A stretch of 64,000 nt of DNA from DASUBV01 sp963822485 (lineage in GTDB: Bacteria > Actinomycetota > Actinomycetes > Streptosporangiales > Streptosporangiaceae). How positions within the stretch are numbered: the stretch's first letter is position 1; the number at the start of each line of letters is the position of its first letter. Below the pieces are notes generated by a model. That model saw only the letters and a list, made by a program, of their open reading frames with translations. It was not told the origin of the DNA and did no database searches. A program made the position numbers and the translations under genes. Positions 36,474 to 46,254 of this stretch are shown in pieces. The DNA is taken from assembly GCA_963822485.1 (NCBI GenBank), contig CAWGHW010000001.1, positions 1 to 64,000 of the forward strand, written 5' to 3'.

Positions 36474-37391
36474 TCAGCCGTGCTTTGAAACGGCGCCGCT
36501 TCCAAGCTGCCACATTTCATAGTTTCCGCATTCTGCCGTGATCTCGGCCGTCTCCTGAGCTGCGGTGAAGAAGTCGTCGACCACCGGCGAGGTGCGCGTT
36601 GCCGCCATGGCGAGGCACACCTGGTCGGGTGCCAGATCCGGGATGGGCACGTAGCTGATGTCCGGATGTGAGTAGAACACGGTTGCCGAGCGGGCCAGGA
36701 ACGAGATGCCCCGGCCGGCCGCGACATGCTCGAGCGTCTCGTCCACCCCGCGCACCAGGTATCCGGCGTTAGGGTGCGGGCGCCTGGTGGGCTGCGTGCT
36801 CGTGTCGCCATGCCAGACCAGCGGTTCGCCGGCCAGGTCGGCCTCGGTGATCTGCTCCTTGCCGGCCAGCCGGTGGCCGGCGGGCAGCACCGCCACCCGC
36901 GGCTCGGTGTACAGCGGGGCGACGCGCAGGCCGGCCTCGTCGATGGGCAGCCGCACATAGCCGACGTCGATGCGGCCGTCGAGCAGCATCGTGGCCTGGT
37001 CGTCCCATTCGATCCGCTGCATGTCCACCAGAACGTCCGGGTGCCGGTCGGCGAACAGCTGTACCGCCGGGGTGACCGCGATGCCCGCCCGGAAGCCGAC
37101 CATGAGCCGCTGGCTGCCGCGCGCGGCCACGGTCACCCGGCGGCGGACCGCGTGCGCGGAGGCCAGCAGCGGGCCAGCGTCGGTCAGCAGCTGCCTGCCG
37201 GCGTCGGTCAGCGCCACGCCGTGGCTGTCCCTTGTCAACAGCGGGGCGCCGAGATCGTGTTCCAGCGCGCGGATCTGCCGGCTGAGCACCGGCTGCGCGA
37301 TGTGCAGCTCATCGGCGGCGCGGCCGAAGTGCAGCCTGTCGGCGACGGCGACGAAGTAGCGCAGCTTGCGCAGATCCAGATCCAGATCCAT
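36474..37391 (-). CDS. LysR-family transcriptional regulator
   Basis: 305 residues, full length. The winged helix at the N-terminus reads LRYFVAVADRLHFGRAADEL, HIAQPVLSRQIRALEHDLGA; the effector domain begins near residue 90 (LMVGFRAGIAVTPAVQLF). It belongs to the group with an N-terminal DLDLRKLRYFVAVA. Divergent from the F420-reductase/epimerase cluster starting at 37661, across about 270 bases containing repeated GAATTCG (near 37503-37520) and GGTACC/GGTGCC. It is the probable regulator of that cluster. Confidence 0.9.
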   Translation of the reverse strand: MDLDLDLRKLRYFVAVADRLHFGRAADELHIAQPVLSRQIRALEHDLGAPLLTRDSHGVALTDAGRQLLTDAGPLLASAHAVRRRVTVAARGSQRLMVGFRAGIAVTPAVQLFADRHPDVLVDMQRIEWDDQATMLLDGRIDVGYVRLPIDEAGLRVAPLYTEPRVAVLPAGHRLAGKEQITEADLAGEPLVWHGDTSTQPTRRPHPNAGYLVRGVDETLEHVAAGRGISFLARSATVFYSHPDISYVPIPDLAPDQVCLAMAATRTSPVVDDFFTAAQETAEITAECGNYEMWQLGSGAVSKHG

Positions 37392-37660
37392 GGAGCCTCC
37401 CGGTCCGGCGATGCCTCCAGGGTATCGCCACGGCCGAAAGAGGTCTTGGACACCCGCTCAGGCCAATGGCATTGTTAATAGGTACCTGATGGTGCCGGGG
37501 AGAATTCGTATAAGAATTCGATAGCAGGGCCCAGACCCAGGGTGAGCACATCAGGAATCGAGCGCCGTCCACCGCGTCATTCGGCGGCACCGACGACACG
37601 ACCGTTAACGACGACGGGGCGGGCACGGCGTCCTGTCCAGCTCTAGAAGGCAGGCACACC

Positions 37661-38281
37661 ATGAGCAGCATCAGCATTATCGGCCTGGGGGGCATGGCCC
37701 GCGCCATAGGCGCCCGCGCGGTCGAGGGCGGCAACGCCGTCGAGGTCATCGGCCGCGACGCGGCCAAGGCCAAGGACCTGGCCGCCGCGCTCGGCGGCGG
37801 CGCCACGGCCGGGACATTCGGCACCGCCCCGGCCGGCGACATCGTCATCCTCGCGGTGCCGTACGCCAGCGCCGTGCCGGTCGTCGCCCAGTACGGGGAC
37901 GCGCTGGCCGGCAAGGTCATCATCGACATCTCCAACACCTTCAACGCCGACGCCACCGGGCTGGTCACCCCTGACGGCACTTCCGGCGCGCAGGAGATCG
38001 CCAAGGCCGCCCCGGCGAGCGCGCACGTCGTGAAGGCATTCAACACCGTCTTCGGCCACGTCCTGGCCCAGGGCCGCCCGCTGGACGTGCTCATCGCCGG
38101 CGACGACGCGCGGGCCAAGGCGAGCGTGTCGGCGTTCATCGAGAGCCTCGGGCTGCGCCCGCTGGACACGGGAGACCTGGCGATGGCGCACTGGCTGGAG
38201 GGAGTGGGCCCGCTGCTGATGGGCCTGGCCCGCCACGGCGCAGGGTTCAACATCGACCTCGGCGTCAACGTCTCTGGCTGA
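37661..38281 (+). CDS. NADPH:F420 oxidoreductase-like protein (first copy)
   Basis: 206 residues. The Rossmann motif IIGLGGMARAIGARAVEGG is at 6-24, GDIVILAVPYASAVPVV near 59-75, VVKAFNTVFGHVL near 125-137. These match the F420-dependent NADP reductase/YrrB-like family, which passes hydride between NADPH and F420. Length is normal. An AAGGCAGG-type site is 9-10 bases before the ATG. First gene of a three-gene cluster with the epimerase and a second paralogue. F420 binding is inference from the family. Confidence 0.85.
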   Translation: MSSISIIGLGGMARAIGARAVEGGNAVEVIGRDAAKAKDLAAALGGGATAGTFGTAPAGDIVILAVPYASAVPVVAQYGDALAGKVIIDISNTFNADATGLVTPDGTSGAQEIAKAAPASAHVVKAFNTVFGHVLAQGRPLDVLIAGDDARAKASVSAFIESLGLRPLDTGDLAMAHWLEGVGPLLMGLARHGAGFNIDLGVNVSG

Positions 38282-38330
38282 GCGCACCCGCACCACCACT
38301 TCCCGCGCCACATCACTCACAAGGAGCAGC

Positions 38331-39266
38331 ATGCGCGTTTTCGTCACTGGCGGGACCGGCCATACCGGTTCCTACATCATCCCCGAGCTGATCGCCGCCG
38401 GGCACGAGGTCACCGGCCTGGCCCGGTCGGACACGGCGGCGGCGGCGGTGTCCGCGCTCGGCGCGAAGGTGCGCCGCGGCGACCTCGAGGATCTCGAAGG
38501 GCTCATGGAGGCGGCCGCGGACTCCGACGGCGTCATCCACGTCGCGCACAGGCAAGACCTGCTTCCGTTTGGCGGGATGGACGCCGTGTCCGCCGCGGAA
38601 CTCCCGGTCATGCTCGCGTACGGCGAGGCACTCGCGGGAACCGGAAAGCCGCTGGTCGCGGCTGGGAGCATAGGCTCGTCCGGGAAGCTGGGCCGGCCGG
38701 CCACCGAGGAGGACCCGGCCCTTCCCGTCGGCGATGAGCACAAGGGCACCCTCCGGGTCCGCAATGTCGTGGAGACCGCCGTAATCGACCTCGCCGAGCG
38801 GGGAGTGCGGTCTTCGGTCGTGCGGATTGCCAATATCGCGCACAGCACGACCGATCGTGCCGGCTTCCTCCCCACGCTGATCGCGCTCGCGAAGGAGAAA
38901 GGCGCCGCCGGCTACCCCGGAGACGGCGCGAACCTGTGGAACGCCGTGCACGCCCGCGATGTCGCCTCCTTGTTCCGCCTGGCGCTGGAGAAGGGACCGG
39001 CCGGAAGATACTGGCACGCGGTCGGGGACGAGGGCATCCCGCTTCGCGAGATCGCCGAGGCCATCGGCAGCCGCCTGGGCCTGCCCGCCGTGAGCATTCC
39101 CAGGGACGAACTGATGCTGCCGGGATACTTCGGGTTCCTCGCGAACATAGTCACGCAGAGCTACCCGGCGTCCAGCCTCATCACCCGCCGGACCCTCGGC
39201 TGGGAACCCGCTCAGCCCGGCCTGCTCGCCGATCTGGACAACGGCCACTACTTCCCCGCCAGCTGA
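38331..39266 (+). CDS. NAD-dependent epimerase/dehydratase (extended SDR-like)
   Basis: 311 residues. VFVTGGTGHTGSYIIPELI at the N-terminus is the nucleotide-binding loop; LVAAGSIGSSG and WNAVHARDVASLFRLALEKG match the extended SDR family of the YeeZ/3-beta-HSD type. The usual catalytic YxxxK is not obvious, as in several atypical members. AGGAG precedes the ATG by 6-7 bases. It lies 49 bases after the first F420-reductase-like gene and 85 bases before the second, all on one strand and under the divergent LysR gene. Substrate unknown. Confidence 0.85.
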   Translation: MRVFVTGGTGHTGSYIIPELIAAGHEVTGLARSDTAAAAVSALGAKVRRGDLEDLEGLMEAAADSDGVIHVAHRQDLLPFGGMDAVSAAELPVMLAYGEALAGTGKPLVAAGSIGSSGKLGRPATEEDPALPVGDEHKGTLRVRNVVETAVIDLAERGVRSSVVRIANIAHSTTDRAGFLPTLIALAKEKGAAGYPGDGANLWNAVHARDVASLFRLALEKGPAGRYWHAVGDEGIPLREIAEAIGSRLGLPAVSIPRDELMLPGYFGFLANIVTQSYPASSLITRRTLGWEPAQPGLLADLDNGHYFPAS

Positions 39267-39351
39267 CGGCAGGGACCCCGGATCGCAACGGATCCGGCAA
39301 ATGACCAGGGTGCGGATCGGGGTGCGGATCTTCTGGAAGGACGCTAAGAAT

Positions 39352-40020
39352 ATGACGACTGTGGGATTCGTCGGAAGCGGACAGATCGGCAGTACCATCG
39401 CGCGGCTCGCCATCGAGGCCGGGCACCAGGTCGTGCTCAGCAACTCGCGCGGTCCCGAAACGCTCGCGGACACGGCCGCGGAGCTGGGGCCGCGGGCGTC
39501 CGCGGCGACGAGCGGGGAGGCCGCGGCGGCCGGTGACATCGTCGTGGTCACGGTGCCGGTCAAGGCCTTCCCCGACTTGCCCGCCGCGCCACTGGCGGGG
39601 AAGACGGTCATCGACACGTGCAACTACGGCCCCGAGCGTGACGGGCACATCCCCGAACTGGACAGCAAGTCGTTCACCTCGAGCGAGCTGCTGCTGCGGT
39701 ACATCCCGGACGCCATGCTGGTGAAGGCGTTCAACAACATCTTCTTCAAGCACCTGCTGTCACTCGCCCGCCAGGCGGGGGCGGCCGACCGCTCCTACCT
39801 GCCGATCGCCGGGGACTCCGCGCCGGCGAAGGCGGCGGTGACCGAGTTCATCGAATCCCTCGGGTACAGCGTGGTGGACGCGGGACCGCTGGCCGATAGC
39901 TGGCGGCAGGCGACGGGCAAGCCGGTGTGGGGGACCCCGTACGGGCCGTACTCGAACGAGAAGGGCCAGCCGGCCGGCGAGGACGCCATCCGCGCGGCAC
40001 TGGCCACCGCAACGCGGTAA
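39352..40020 (+). CDS. NADPH:F420 oxidoreductase-like protein (second copy)
   Basis: 222 residues, paralogous in fold to the gene at 37661. It has GFVGSGQIGSTIARLAIEAG, LSNSRGPETLADTAAELG (the SNSRGP specificity loop binds the NADP phosphate in the family), GDIVVVTVPVKAFPDLP, DTCNYGPERDG, and MLVKAFNNIFFKHL. Start ATG 39352 with GGAAGGA about 9 bases upstream. The pair of diverged F420-reductase-like proteins flanking an epimerase suggests a redox pathway using F420H2, but the substrate is unknown. Confidence 0.87.
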   Translation: MTTVGFVGSGQIGSTIARLAIEAGHQVVLSNSRGPETLADTAAELGPRASAATSGEAAAAGDIVVVTVPVKAFPDLPAAPLAGKTVIDTCNYGPERDGHIPELDSKSFTSSELLLRYIPDAMLVKAFNNIFFKHLLSLARQAGAADRSYLPIAGDSAPAKAAVTEFIESLGYSVVDAGPLADSWRQATGKPVWGTPYGPYSNEKGQPAGEDAIRAALATATR

Positions 40021-40227
40021 CCGCAAGCTGGCGCGGGCCGCCGGTGACCCGGCGGACCTCGGCGGTTAGGTCCCGGGTACGCAAGTCCAGGTGAAGACGG
40101 TTCTCCGCGGCCTTTCATGTCGGCGGTGCGCCGCAGGAGGATCTGACGCACAGCGCGTGACGCATAACCCGCGCATCTGCGCTCGTCTCAATAGTGAGGA
40201 TGTCGCGGACTCGCGTTTCCTGGTGGC

Positions 40228-40953
40228 CTAGCGCGGCATGTGTTCTCGGAGGAAACGGCCGACTGCTTCGGTGGCGGCGGGAAGATGCTCCGGGTCCTTC
40301 CATGGCTCGAGCAGCTCGGCAGCCGGCGCCAGCGCGGCGATCTCGCGGCCGGTCTCGGTCGGGTGGTGCTCATCGACTCCGGGCAGGACGAGCATCGGCG
40401 TGCGGAAGGACCGCACCTGGTCGCGGGTCACGCTGACGGCGAAGTCGGGGGCCCACATCGTAGTGGCGAACGCCTGGATCTCGCGGCTGCCGAGATCGTC
40501 GCGCTCGCCCATGAGCCGCTCACCCCACTGCGTCCAGATGCTGTCAAAGAGCTCACGGTTGCTCTCGATGATCCCGACCGGCTGCTCGAGGACGGCCGCG
40601 ACGACTCGTTCCGGCGCGAGCTCGCACAGCTTCAGGATGAACGGGCCGCCGATGCAGCAGCCGAACACCAGGAACTCCTCGATGCCGAGATGATCCATGA
40701 CCGCCAGCTGGTCGGCCGCGTAGGCGCCCCACGGGTCGCCGGTATCCAGCGGGCCGGTGGACTGGCCGGCGTTGCGCTGGTCCATGGCGATCATCTGGTA
40801 CTGCCCGGCGTACGCGGTCAGCGGGTTGATCGCCGCCACTTCCCACAGCGAGACACTCGAGCGCATCCCGCCTGGCGCCAGCGTCAGCATCGGAAACCCG
40901 GTCCCTTGCTCGGTGTACCAGATCCTCGCCTCGCCACTGTCGACGTAGGGCAC
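40228..40953 (-). CDS. Alpha/beta hydrolase with apparent Cys nucleophile
   Basis: 241 residues. The fold landmarks are LTLAPGGMRSS (oxyanion region), MIAMDQRNAGQS and the nucleophile elbow FGCCIGGPF near residue 97-105, in which the central residue of G-x-Nuc-x-G is Cys rather than Ser. An Asp in LPGVDEHHPTE and a His in DPEHLPAA could complete the triad. A Cys nucleophile is known in dienelactone hydrolases (GxCxGG), but overall length and cap resemble ordinary esterases. No operon partner. ATG start at 40953; upstream context ordinary. Confidence 0.8.
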   Translation of the reverse strand: MPYVDSGEARIWYTEQGTGFPMLTLAPGGMRSSVSLWEVAAINPLTAYAGQYQMIAMDQRNAGQSTGPLDTGDPWGAYAADQLAVMDHLGIEEFLVFGCCIGGPFILKLCELAPERVVAAVLEQPVGIIESNRELFDSIWTQWGERLMGERDDLGSREIQAFATTMWAPDFAVSVTRDQVRSFRTPMLVLPGVDEHHPTETGREIAALAPAAELLEPWKDPEHLPAATEAVGRFLREHMPR

Positions 40954-41108
40954 CCGGTCTCCTCTCGCGACTCCCTTTCCGAGAACCAGCCTATGGCCGG
41001 GCCGCCCGTTACGACCGGATCCGGTCGTCGCTGCGTACGCGGGGTGGGTGCAGTCTTCATGAGCGGGTTCTTGCCGGGGCCAGCGAGGAGCTGGGGCACG
41101 ATGAGCTC

Positions 41109-42004
41109 ATGGCTTCTCGTGTGCCCTTCTTCTTTGTGGACGTCTTCGCGAGCCGTCCGCTGACCGGTAACCCGCTGTCGCTGGTGCCTGATGCCGACGA
41201 CCTGGACGAGGCGCAGATGCGTGCCATCGCCCGGGAGTTCAATCAGTCGGAGACGACGTTCCTGCTCCGCCCGTCGCTGCCCGGGGCTGCGGTGCGGCTG
41301 CGCTCGTTTACCCCGATCGGCGCGGAGGTCGGCGGGGCCGGCCACAACGCACTGGGCGCCTGGCTGTGGATGGAAGCTGCGGGCCGGCTCCCGCAGCTGA
41401 CGGCGATGCAGGCGTGCGGCAGGAGATCGCCGGCCAGGTGCTGCCGGTAGAAGTGATCCTCCAGGCCGGCCAGCCTGCCACCGTGTGGATGGACCAGTCA
41501 CCGCCGCAGTTCGGCGCCGTGGCCAGGGACCGCGCTGCTCTTGCGGCCGCCCTTGGCCTGGCCGAGGACGATCTGGTGGCGGATGAGCCCGCGCAGGTGG
41601 TGTCGACTGGCGCCGGCCATCTGCTGGTCCCGGCACGCGATCGTGTGGCGGTCGACCGGGCCGCGCCGGATCCGGCCCGGCTCGCGCCGCTGCTGAGGCT
41701 GGCGGGTGGTGAGGGCTGCTACCTGTACAGCACCGACCCCGTGGACGCTGCCGGGGCGGTCGCCTACACCAGGTTCTTCAATCCGACGGTGGGCATCGCC
41801 GAAGACCCGGCGACCGGAACTGCTGCTGGACCGCTTGTCGCCAGGCTTGCTGCTATGGGCAAGGTTCCTGAGCCGGGCACCGTCATCGTCGAGCAGGGTT
41901 ACGCGCTGGGCCGGCCTAGCAGGATTCAGGTCGCGGTCTCCGGGCGCCGCATCCGGGTGGGTGGTTCCGGCCTGGTCGTAGCGGAAGGGACACTGGCCAC
42001 CTAG
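41109..42004 (+). pseudogene. PhzF-family isomerase, frame broken once
   Basis: PhzF/DapF-fold protein. N-terminal half: FFVDVFASRPLTGNPLSLV, FNQSETTFLL with the catalytic Glu, SFTPIGAEVGGAGHNALGAW. The second half in another frame starts at DGDAGVRQEIAG and contains TRFFNPTVGIAEDPATGTAA, the typical C-terminal motif, ending VAEGTLAT at 42004. The offset corresponds to one missing base near 41400 (PQL-ADGDAG). Restored length is about 298 residues, normal for the family, which isomerises small acids such as dihydro-hydroxyanthranilate. Function here unknown. Convergent with the STAND gene, overlapping its stop by a few bases. Confidence 0.8.
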
Positions 42005-44563
42005 CCAGCGCAGCAGGGGCCGATGTCACGGCTCATTCCATGGTCATGGAGAGTTTGCTGGACGCGCTGGGCGGCGGGGGCGCCGATGCGCTGGTAGATC
42101 GTCAGTGCCTGCCGGAAGTGGGCCGCAGCCTGGCCGGGGTCGCCGTCTTGCAGGTGACTGTGGCCGAGTCCTTCCAGGGCGCGTGCTTCCTCTGGGGCCG
42201 CACTGAGGTCGCGGGCGATGGCTAGCGCCCGGGTGTGACACTCGAGGGCCTGGCCGGTAGCCGAAGTCCGGGTCGCTAGCTCACCGAGGCGGTCTAGTGC
42301 CTCGGCCTGGCCGAGCCGATTGCCGAGATCGCGGAACAACGCCAGGGCCTGCTCATGGCTGGCGGCGGCGGCCGCGTAGTCCCGGTCTCGTGCTGCACGA
42401 CGCCGAGATCGTTAGGGCGCGAGCCCGGCCGAGCAGGTCGCCGAGGTCGCGGAACAACGCCAGGGACTGCTGCTGGCTGGCGGCGGCGGCCCGGTAGTCC
42501 CCGGTCTCGCGCTGTACCGCGCCGAGATCGTTAAGGGTGTAGGCCTGGCCGTGGAGGTTGCCGAGGTCGCGGAACAACGCCAGGGCCTGCTGCTGGCTGG
42601 CCGCGGCGGCGAGGTAGTCCCCGGTCAGGTGCTGCACCAGGCCCAGGTGGTTGAGCGCGGCGGCCTCTCCGAGCCGGTCGGTGGCGCTGCGGGCTAGCGC
42701 CAGGGCCTGCTGGTAGCTGACGGCGGCGGCCCCGTAGTCGCCGGTCAGTACTCCCAGGAAGCCCAGCTCGGTGAGGGCGTGGGCGTGGCCGGGTCGGTCA
42801 CCGAGGTCGGCGTAAATCGTCATTGCCCGGGCCAGGCTGGCCGCGGCGGCCGTGTAGTCGCCCATTTCTCGCTGTACGAAGCCCAGCCCGGCGTGCGCGT
42901 CGGCCTGGCCGAGCCGGTCCTCAGCCCGGCGCGCCGCCGCCAGGGCGCCGTCGTGGAGCGAGGCGGACTGATCCCAGTGACCGCGGGCGGCCAGGAAGCC
43001 GCCCATCGCGACCGGTATGGCGGTCGCATGAAGGAAGCAGGCGCGGGCGGCGGCGTACTCGGCGGCGGCGTGCAGGTTCGCCCGCTCGGCTTCCAGCCAG
43101 CTGGCCGCCTGCCCGAGCGTAGACACGTCGGGGGCCTGCCCCGGCCAGCGGCTGCGCGGCGCGCGGCGGTAGGCGGTAGCACCGGGGGTGAAGTGCCGGC
43201 CGGCTGCCAGCGTGGCATGCAGGTAGTAATCCAGGAGCCGCCCGGTCGCATCGCTTGTTTCTGCTGGGTCGTCGGCAGCGGCGAGGACGCGGGCGTGCTC
43301 GCGGAGCAGGTCGTGCAGCTGGTAGCGGCCGGGCGCGGGCTCGGCGATCAGGTGCTGGTCATACAGCTCATCAAGATGACGCCGGGCAGTGGAAAGGTCA
43401 GTGCCGTCGAGGGCGGCGCCGGCGTAGGCGTCGATGCCCGGGCCCGGAACCAGGCCAAGCCGGCGGAACAGCCGCCGCGGGCCCGCAGTGAGATCGGCGT
43501 AGGACAAGCCAAACGCCGCGCTGACCGACACGTTCTCCGCGTGCATGAAGGCCAGCCGGTCCCGGGCCTGCCCTAGCTCGGCAGCCAGGCCGGCGCTGGT
43601 CCGGACGGGATGGTTGCGGAGCTGGCTGGCCAGCATCGCGATCGCCAGCGGCAGGTACCCGCACAGCCGGGTGAGCTCGTCGGCCGCGCCGTCCCCGGCG
43701 CGCAACCCGGGCCGGGCCGCCAGCCGCGCCAGCAGGGCCGCGGCCTCCTCCGGGGACAGGGCGTCCAGGCTGATCTGAGTGGCATCCTCCAGGGCAGCAA
43801 GCCGGCGGCGGCTGGTGACCAGCACCATGCTCCCGGCGGTACCGGGCAGCAGCGGGCGGACCTGCTCGTGCCCGGCCGCATCGTCGAGCAGCAGCAGGAT
43901 CTTCTTGCCCGCCACCGCATCGCGCCAGCGAGCCGCCCGGGCCTCCAGCCCGGGCGGGATCTGCGCCGCGGGCAGGCCGGCAGTCAGCAGCAAGCTGACG
44001 AGTGCATCGGCCGGGTCGACTGGCCGCTGCCCGGCGGTGTGGGCGTGCAGCGGCAGGAAGAACTGCCCGTCGGGGAAGGCCGGTGCCAGCCGGTGGGCGG
44101 CGTGCACCGCGAAGGCGGTCTTCCCGATCCCGGCCATCCCGTCGATCGCGTGAATGCCTACCACCTGGCCGTCAGCCACCACGGGAGTCAGATCCTCCAG
44201 CAGCCGCGCCAGTTCGCGCTCGCGTCCGGTGAAGCTGGCGGAATCGCGCGGCAGGGTCCTGGAGGCCGCGGCCGCAGCGGCTCCCGGCGCCGCTTCCCGC
44301 GCGGCCGCTAGCGCCTCCGCCGCGGGCCCGCGGCCCCGGGCCGCCGCGACGAACAGCGCATGTACCGGTCCGGCCAGGCCTAGTGCGCCGGCCAGCAGCC
44401 CCGCGGTGTCCTTGCGGGCCGTGCGGTTGATTCCGCGTTCCAGGTCACTGACCGACCGCGGGGACAGGCCCGCCGCCTCCGCCAGCTCCTCCTGGGTCAG
44501 CTTTGCCTCGGTCCGCAACTGCCGCAGCAATCCCGCGAACCCAGGTCCAGGCTGCTCCGCCAC
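42001..44563 (-). pseudogene. XRE-NB-ARC (STAND)-TPR regulator, two bases missing near the C-terminus
   Basis: About 850 residues when restored. The N-terminal XRE helix-turn-helix reads LTQEELAEAAGLSPRSVSDLERG. The NB-ARC ATPase has Walker A IDGMAGIGKTAFA (about 155), KKILLLLDDAAG as Walker B and GYLPLAIAMLASQL. C-terminal TPRs of 40 residues have the repeated motif GDYxAAAASQQQALALFRDLG. The frame changes near 42370-42415. Sister repeats read TAGTCCCCGG and GATCGTTAAGGG where this copy has TAGTCCCGG and GATCGTTAGGG, so exactly two bases are lost. The final part, DRLGELATRT...HGMSRDIG, is in register afterwards. AfsR-like antibiotic-regulator type. The GTG start is six bases from a triple 16-bp repeat. 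Confidence 0.82.
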
Positions 44564-44568
44564 CGCCC

Positions 44569-44616
44569 CTGTGCCTTTCGAAACCTGTGCCTTTCGAAAC
44601 CTGTGCCTTTCGAAAC
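44569..44616. repeat. Triple tandem 16-bp repeat at the XRE-STAND promoter
   Basis: Three exact copies of CTGTGCCTTTCGAAAC (44569-44584, 44585-44600, 44601-44616), each with the palindrome TTTCGAAA. They end five bases before the GTG of the XRE-STAND gene. Because the start lies so close, the repeats would overlap its ribosome site or -10 region. Probably an operator array; possibly expanded by slippage. Confidence 0.75.
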
Positions 44617-44781
44617 CTCGCCCCCGCCGCCGGCCCGTCATGGGCAAGACCCACACCCAGAGCCTACGCAGGCCCGATCACCGCAGCCACCCGCAGTGAT
44701 CCTCGCCGCGGAACGGGGCGGCACGGGATGGACCGCCGAAGGTACGTACAACCGGGCGGGCGCAGGACGGCGAGGGATCCG

Positions 44782-46242
44782 ATGCGACAGCGTGTTCTGG
44801 TGGCCTTGATGGCCGCAGCCGGCGTGGCCGGCGCGACGACGATGGCGGCGGCCGGCCCGGTCGCGGCCGTGGTGATGCCGGCGAGCAGCCGGGTGGCGGC
44901 GGCGCCCGGCGGCTGGGGCAAGGCGGCGCTGCTGCCCGGCACGGGCAAGCTGAGCCCCGACGGCGCGGAAGGCATTGCGGTGTCCTGTCCCTCGACGGGC
45001 AACTGCACGGCCGGCGGCAGCTATGACCAGGGCAGCGCCGATCAGATTTTCGTGATCAGCGAGCGTCATGGCCGCTGGGGCGACGCCGAGGCAGTGCCGG
45101 GCCTGAGCGCGCTCAACACCAGGGGCGATGCCGAGCTGGCCGGGGTCTCCTGCGCGTCGCCCGGCAACTGCGTGGCCGCGGGCACCTACTTCGGCCAAGC
45201 GGGCCTGGCCGGGTACGTCGCCGTCCAGAAGAACTGGCGCTGGGGTAAGGCCGAGAACATCCCGGGCCTGAGCGCGCTCAATATCGGCGGCGACGCCTCC
45301 GTCCGGTCGGTGTCCTGCGCCTCGCCGGGCAACTGCGCGGTCGGCGGCAGCTACCGGGACGGCTCCGACCTGTCCCAGGCGTTCCTGGTGTCACTGAGCA
45401 ACTGGCACTGGGCCAGCGCCGCGGAGGTACCGGGCACCGCGACGCTGAATGCCGGCGGGAGCGACCAGCTGACCGCCATATCCTGCCGGAAGGCTGGTAA
45501 CTGCTCCGCGGCCGGGGATTACCGCCCCAGCAGTACCACGGCGTCTGTGTTCGTCATCACCGAGAAGAACGGGCACTGGGGCAGCGCCATCCAGATGCCC
45601 GGGCTGGCTCCCCTCAACGCTGGCGGCTCTGCCTTCCCGGTCGCGCTGTCCTGCGGATCGCCGGGCAACTGCGTAGCCGGGGGCTCCTATCACGACGCGG
45701 CAGGCAGCATGCAGGCCTTCCTGGCCACGCAGAGCAACGGTCACTGGAACAAGGCCGCTCAGGCTCGCGGCACCGGCGCGCTGAACGCCGGCGGCGCCGC
45801 CCAGGTGACCACGATCTCCTGCCCGTCGGCGGGCAACTGCTCGGCCGGCGGCTTCTACGCCAGGACCAGCGGTCACCTGCAGCTGTTCCTGACCACCGAG
45901 CGCAAGGGCAGCTGGGGCAAGGCCGCCGTCCTGCCGGGCATCCTCAGCCACAACAAGGGCACCAGCACCCAGATCTACTCGCTCTCGTGCACCTCGGCCG
46001 GCAACTGCTCGGCGGGCGGCTACTACGAGAACGCGGCCTTCCGCGAATTCGCCTTCGTCATCACGGAGTCGGGCGGCCACTGGGGGTCGGTGACCCAGGT
46101 GCCCGGCATCGGCGGCGTGTCTCCCGGCGGGGACTCCGGGGTCAGCCAGCTGTCCTGCCCGTCCGCCGGGCACTGCGTCGGCGTCGGCTACGCGACCGGC
46201 GCCGCGCACCAGGGCCAGGCGTTCTACGTCAGGCGGACCTAG
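44782..46242 (+). CDS. Secreted protein with eight Cys-containing repeats
   Basis: 486 residues. A Sec signal peptide (VLVALMAAAGVAGATTMAA, cleavage near residue 35) is followed by eight tandem repeats of about 55 residues. Each repeat runs W(G)xA...PG...LN-GG, then SCxSxGNCxAGGxY with two Cys eight residues apart, and ends in xxFVxTE-xxGH. One disulfide per repeat and an eight-bladed propeller-like fold is an inference. I know no function for this family. GAGGGA lies before the ATG, which is 219 bases from the XRE-STAND start on the opposite strand. The shared region includes the triple repeat. Confidence 0.75.
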   Translation: MRQRVLVALMAAAGVAGATTMAAAGPVAAVVMPASSRVAAAPGGWGKAALLPGTGKLSPDGAEGIAVSCPSTGNCTAGGSYDQGSADQIFVISERHGRWGDAEAVPGLSALNTRGDAELAGVSCASPGNCVAAGTYFGQAGLAGYVAVQKNWRWGKAENIPGLSALNIGGDASVRSVSCASPGNCAVGGSYRDGSDLSQAFLVSLSNWHWASAAEVPGTATLNAGGSDQLTAISCRKAGNCSAAGDYRPSSTTASVFVITEKNGHWGSAIQMPGLAPLNAGGSAFPVALSCGSPGNCVAGGSYHDAAGSMQAFLATQSNGHWNKAAQARGTGALNAGGAAQVTTISCPSAGNCSAGGFYARTSGHLQLFLTTERKGSWGKAAVLPGILSHNKGTSTQIYSLSCTSAGNCSAGGYYENAAFREFAFVITESGGHWGSVTQVPGIGGVSPGGDSGVSQLSCPSAGHCVGVGYATGAAHQGQAFYVRRT

Positions 46243-46254
46243 CCGCAGGTGGAC

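Noticed and set aside
44569..44616. Possible CRISPR array
   Set aside because: Three immediately adjacent 16-base copies without spacers; not a CRISPR.
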